In this document: positions 14,485 through 16,224 of the stretch, in pieces
Position numbering within the stretch: the stretch's first letter is position 1
Layout: the number at the start of each line of letters is the position of its first letter
Source of the DNA: Oscillospiraceae bacterium
Lineage (GTDB): Bacteria > Bacillota > Clostridia > Oscillospirales > Oscillospiraceae
NCBI GenBank assembly: GCA_016295615.1
Contig: JAEDKW010000016.1
Coordinates: 1-16,224 of the forward strand
Reading direction: 5' to 3'
Length of the DNA stretch: 16,224 nt
Notes under the pieces: model-generated
The model's input: the letters and a program-made list of their open reading frames with translations, nothing else
Databases searched by the model: none
What the model was told of the DNA's origin: nothing
Position numbers and translations under genes: made by a program

Positions 14485-15096
14485 ATGGGCGTGTCGCTTC
14501 CCGCGCAGGTCTCCTCGCTCCTTTACTCCCTGCTGCTGGGGATTGCCGCCGCACTTCTGTACGATCTGCTGCGCGCGGTCCGCATGCGGCGAAAGCGGCT
14601 GCGCCTGCTTTCCGAGGTGCTCGATGTGCTCTACTGCGTTTCCCTTGCTGCGCTCTGCTTTTTCTTCTCGCTGCGCATCGGCGGCGGGGAGCTGCGGATC
14701 TATATGCTTTTGGGCGCGCTGCTCGGCGCCGTTTTTTACTTCGCGCTGCTCGCAGCCTTGTTTCGCCCGCTTTGGGATTTTTGGGCGGAAACCCTTTTTG
14801 CGCTGCTCCGCCTTCTGCGTCTTCCGTTTCGCTTCCTGAAGACGTTTTATGGTAAACTGACCAAACTTTGCAAAAGGCTCTTCCTTTTTTCGGAAAACTG
14901 CTTTATAATAAAACCGTATGGGCGGTCTGCGCGCCGGGCGCGCCGCCGGATCGGGCAGAAGGAGGAGCTTGTTCATGGCAGCAAAGCAAAAAAAGCGCAC
15001 CAGTCCGCTCACCATCGTCGTCATACTGCTGCTGCTCACACTCGTAGGCGTTCAACTTCTGCGCATGCAGGACAAGATCGAGGCGGCGGAGAATGA
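14485..15096 (+). CDS. yabQ: Spore cortex biosynthesis protein YabQ
   Basis: A membrane protein required for cortex formation in B. subtilis, produced in the mother cell. The first ~100 residues hold about three hydrophobic helices (roughly 8-30, 42-64 and 70-95), including the family-type LLGIAAALLYDLLRAVR and RLLSEVLDVLYC. They are followed by a basic, amphipathic region to about 150. The frame reads 203 residues and overlaps divIC by 122 bp in another frame. The last ~40 residues (HGSKAKKAHQSAHHRRHTAA onward) are low-information and overlie the well-conserved divIC frame. Either the overlap is genuine, or an original stop near the divIC start was lost by mutation or sequencing error. The identity of the N-terminal part is solid; the C-terminal boundary is not. 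Confidence 0.86.
   Translation: MGVSLPAQVSSLLYSLLLGIAAALLYDLLRAVRMRRKRLRLLSEVLDVLYCVSLAALCFFFSLRIGGGELRIYMLLGALLGAVFYFALLAALFRPLWDFWAETLFALLRLLRLPFRFLKTFYGKLTKLCKRLFLFSENCFIIKPYGRSARRARRRIGQKEELVHGSKAKKAHQSAHHRRHTAAAHTRRRSTSAHAGQDRGGGE
14881..14909 (+). promoter_or_regulatory. Possible internal promoter for divIC
   Basis: A consensus TATAAT lies at 14904-14909, 65 bp before the divIC ATG and inside yabQ. The -35 at 17-bp spacing is TTCCTT (14881-14886), a poor match. A vegetative promoter here makes sense because division must not depend on sporulation-specific expression of yabPQ. Confidence 0.4.
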
Positions 15097-15262
15097 GCAG
15101 TCCGGGCTGGAGGAGCAGCTTGCCGCGCAGCGGCAGGAAAACGCCTCGTTGGAAGCGGCGCTTGACAAAGCCGACGACCCTGAGTATCTTCAGGATCTGG
15201 CGCGCGATCAGCTGGGCTATGTCACCCCGGGCGAAAAGGATTTTTACGACGTCAGCAACTGA
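14975..15262 (+). CDS. divIC: Septum formation initiator DivIC (FtsB-like)
   Basis: A 95-residue bitopic division protein, and part of the DivIB-DivIC-FtsL divisome complex that regulates septal peptidoglycan synthesis. It has a short basic cytoplasmic N-terminus (MAAKQKKRTS), one transmembrane helix (about 11-29), an extracellular coiled coil (about 30-66, rich in Glu, Gln and Leu heptads) and the conserved tail DDPEYLQDLARDQLGYVTPGEK followed by DFYDV (described as landmarks, 67-93). The start at 14975 follows AGAAGGAGGAGC; an in-frame ATG at 14918 would add only a basic arginine-rich stretch before the membrane helix and has no ribosome site. The yabP-yabQ-divIC order is that of B. subtilis. 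Confidence 0.94.
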   Translation: MAAKQKKRTSPLTIVVILLLLTLVGVQLLRMQDKIEAAENEQSGLEEQLAAQRQENASLEAALDKADDPEYLQDLARDQLGYVTPGEKDFYDVSN

Positions 15263-15269
15263 ATTGCTG

Positions 15270-15304
15270 CAACGAAACGGCTTGCGCCGTTTCGTTGTTT
15301 TTTT
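15270..15304 (+). terminator. Intrinsic terminator after divIC
   Basis: A perfect 12-bp stem, CAACGAAACGGC / GCCGTTTCGTTG (15270-15281, 15286-15297), with a TTGC loop and seven T residues. It begins 7 bp past the divIC stop and closes the hup-divIC gene cluster. Confidence 0.95.
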
Positions 15305-15321
15305 CTTTCCTCCGCGCCGCG

Positions 15322-15382
15322 AAAAAAAGGACCGCTGCCGAAGGGCAGCGGCCAAAGCGGGTGGGATATTGGAAAGCTTCCG
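15322..15382 (-). ncRNA. Predicted small RNA of about 60 nt (novel)
   Basis: On the - strand a sigma-A-like promoter (15417-15389) predicts a start near 15382. An oriented intrinsic terminator follows about 30 nt later: stem 15351-15344 / 15339-15332 (GGCAGCGG paired with CCGCTGCC on the + strand), two further G-C pairs around a bulge, then U7 from 15328 to 15322. The implied RNA begins with a small hairpin from GGAAGCTTTCC (15381-15371), carries an unpaired C-rich stretch UCCCACCC (15366-15359), and ends with the terminator hairpin. The C-rich stretch could pair with Shine-Dalgarno sequences, as in some Firmicute sRNAs. No protein gene on this strand could use the terminator. I know no family that matches it. 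Confidence 0.5.
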
Positions 15383-15388
15383 ATGTTT

Positions 15389-15417
15389 ATGATACAGGAC
15401 CTGTCCGAAAAGTGCAA
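15389..15417 (-). promoter_or_regulatory. Promoter of the predicted small RNA
   Basis: Read on the - strand: -35 TTGCAC (15417-15412), exactly 17 bp, then -10 TATCAT (15394-15389). It differs from consensus at two positions in each direct comparison or fewer, points toward the - strand terminator, and is divergent from the hpf promoter. Confidence 0.55.
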
Positions 15418-15477
15418 TAGGAACCTTTGTCGAAAAAGCGCGCTTATCCGCGAAGCGCGTCGAGCAATCCCACTTTT
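15408..15477. repeat. Nested inverted repeats between the sRNA and hpf promoters
   Basis: Outer arms AAAAGTG (15408-15414) and CACTTTT (15471-15477) flank a 34-nt hairpin. Its arms are TCGA (15430-15433 and 15460-15463) and CGCGCTT / AAGCGCG (15439-15445 and 15453-15459), with a 5-nt AAAAG bulge on one side and a 7-nt loop. No T run follows on the + strand. It could be an operator for divergent promoters, a structured RNA, or a dispersed repeat. The region is non-coding as far as I can judge. Confidence 0.55.
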
Positions 15478-15517
15478 GTCAAAACATACAAAAATCACTT
15501 TTTTGCGCCGTTTGCTG

Positions 15518-15546
15518 TTGGCGAAGCCCCTCTTTCGTGTTATAAT
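15518..15546 (+). promoter_or_regulatory. Strong sigma-A promoter of hpf
   Basis: -35 TTGGCG (15518-15523), a 17-bp spacer, and a consensus extended -10, TG-T-TATAAT (15538-15546). Transcription should start near 15553, giving a leader of about 70 nt before the hpf ATG. All elements are read directly. Confidence 0.8.
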
Positions 15547-15557
15547 ACATAAAAGTG

Positions 15558-15584
15558 AAGAGGGAGTCGGCAGACTTCCTTTTT
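15558..15584 (+). promoter_or_regulatory. Terminator-like hairpin in the hpf leader
   Basis: Positions 15558-15568 can pair with 15573-15583 (11 pairs including two G-U) around a GGCA loop. The 3' arm ends in a T run, so it looks like an attenuator a few nucleotides into the transcript. A competing pairing, TTTTGC (15581-15586) with GCAAAA (15600-15605), would open the T-rich arm. Structures are predicted by eye only. Confidence 0.4.
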
Positions 15585-15624
15585 GCTTTCCCCGCAAAGG
15601 CAAAATTGGAAAGGAGCACCCACT

Positions 15625-16170
15625 ATGAAATTTACATTTACCTGCAAGAAAATCTCCCTGAACGATTCCGTCAAGCTCTACGCCGAAAAGAAGGTCGGCA
15701 AGCTGGAAAAGTTTTTCAAGGAGGAACCCGAGGCTCAGGTCACCTTCTCCGTTGAGAAGAAGAACCGCTGCATCGTTGAAATCATGCTCCGCGGTGCCAA
15801 CGGCACCTTGTTCCGTGCTGTCTGTGAGGATGCCGACGGCGATATGAGAGGCGCCATTGACGAGGCGGTAAATCAGATCGAACGCAAGATCCGCAAAAAT
15901 AAGACGCGCCTTGCCAAGAACCTTCGCAGCGAGGCCATCGTGCCCGAGCTGCCCGAGGAGTACGAGCTTCACGAGGAACGCGATTTTGACATCGTTCGTA
16001 CCAAGCGCTTCGCCGTCAAGCCCATGAGCCCGGAGGAGGCCATTCTTCAGATGAATCTTCTGGGTCACAGCTTCTTCGTCTTCCGCAACACGGACGACAA
16101 TTCGATTTCTGTTGTCTATCGCCGCAACAACGGCGGCTACGGCATGATCGAGACCTCTGAAGAGGATTGA
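15625..16170 (+). CDS. hpf: Long-form ribosome hibernation promoting factor HPF
   Basis: A 181-residue protein that binds the 30S decoding region and pairs 70S ribosomes into inactive 100S dimers in stationary phase or stress. The N-terminal S30AE (YfiA-like) domain spans about 1-100 (MKFTFTCKKISLNDSVKLYA at its start), followed by a ~20-residue acidic linker. The C-terminal dimerisation domain covers about 122-178 and has the highly conserved VRTKRFAVKPMSPEEAILQM and GHSFFVFRN, which marks the long form typical of Firmicutes. The start follows AAAGGAGCACCC. It is monocistronic between its own promoter and a terminator. Regular AAG/GAG/CGC codon use suggests high expression. Linked in function, not in operon, to Rel upstream. 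Confidence 0.97.
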   Translation: MKFTFTCKKISLNDSVKLYAEKKVGKLEKFFKEEPEAQVTFSVEKKNRCIVEIMLRGANGTLFRAVCEDADGDMRGAIDEAVNQIERKIRKNKTRLAKNLRSEAIVPELPEEYELHEERDFDIVRTKRFAVKPMSPEEAILQMNLLGHSFFVFRNTDDNSISVVYRRNNGGYGMIETSEED

Positions 16171-16183
16171 TTTCGCTGATCTC

Positions 16184-16213
16184 AGGAGGGGACAGGTCTG
16201 TCCCCTCCTTTTA
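16184..16213 (+). terminator. Intrinsic terminator after hpf
   Basis: A near-perfect stem, AGGAGGGGACAG / CTGTCCCCTCCT (16184-16195, 16198-16209), closing on a tetraloop made of the innermost bases, followed by TTTTAT. It begins 13 bp past the hpf stop. Confidence 0.92.
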
Positions 16214-16224
16214 TATTTTTCCCC

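Noticed and set aside
15383..15628. An 81-codon + strand frame filling the divIC-hpf gap
   Set aside because: A GGAAAG lies at acceptable spacing before its ATG, but the frame spans the hairpins and the hpf promoter, has no promoter, and its codon usage and product look random. Peptide evidence would be needed to revive it.
15244..16068. A 274-codon - strand frame opposite hpf
   Set aside because: Antisense to the highly conserved HPF domains, with no domain or ribosome site of its own.
1..16224. CRISPR arrays, tRNA or rRNA genes, insertion sequences, phage or toxin-antitoxin genes
   Set aside because: No regularly spaced repeats, no tRNA-like cloverleaf, no transposase or integrase motifs and no flanking direct repeats were seen in reading both strands.

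Overview
The window looks like chromosomal core DNA from a GC-rich, low-oxygen, endospore-lineage Firmicute of class Clostridia, probably an Oscillospiraceae-type gut bacterium. This is inferred from two gene orders typical of Clostridia and Bacilli (recJ-rel-dtd-MBL-hemZ, and yabM-mazG-hup-yabO-yabP-yabQ-divIC), from strong Shine-Dalgarno sites, and from the GC-rich codon choice. No rRNA, tRNA, insertion sequence, phage gene or CRISPR array was found. Apart from one S-layer-homology gene, all genes read on the + strand.

Layout. Positions 1-1990 hold pgi (glucose-6-phosphate isomerase) and an unrecognised 136-residue P-loop protein with a very strong-looking promoter and its own terminator. 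Positions 1991-3016 hold an SLH-domain exported protein on the - strand, divergent from the next operon. Positions 3191-13407 are a long, tightly spaced operon-like run: recJ, rel (ppGpp synthetase/hydrolase), dtd, an MBL-fold hydrolase, hemZ, a purine nucleoside phosphorylase, a YabM/SpoVB-like flippase and mazG. Positions 13477-15262 carry hup (HU), rqcP/yabO, yabP, yabQ and divIC, with terminators after hup, rqcP and divIC. Positions 15305-15624 are non-coding but highly structured, and precede hpf (long ribosome hibernation factor), which ends in a strong terminator.

The genes join housekeeping repair (RecJ), stringent response and ribosome dormancy (Rel, HPF), translation quality control (Dtd, RqcP), nucleotide hygiene (MazG, PNP), nucleoid architecture (HU), division (DivIC) and sporulation (YabP, YabQ, YabM). 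Most are recognisable families. The least explained signals are: (1) a probable ~60-nt small RNA on the - strand between divIC and hpf, with a 17-bp-spaced promoter and an oriented U7 terminator; (2) the orphan P-loop protein with its UP-element-like, extended -10 promoter; (3) a folded leader that may attenuate hpf; and (4) an SLH protein whose C-terminus resembles only the tail of a YaaH-type GH18 domain. All functional calls come from reading motifs by eye; no database search was run.
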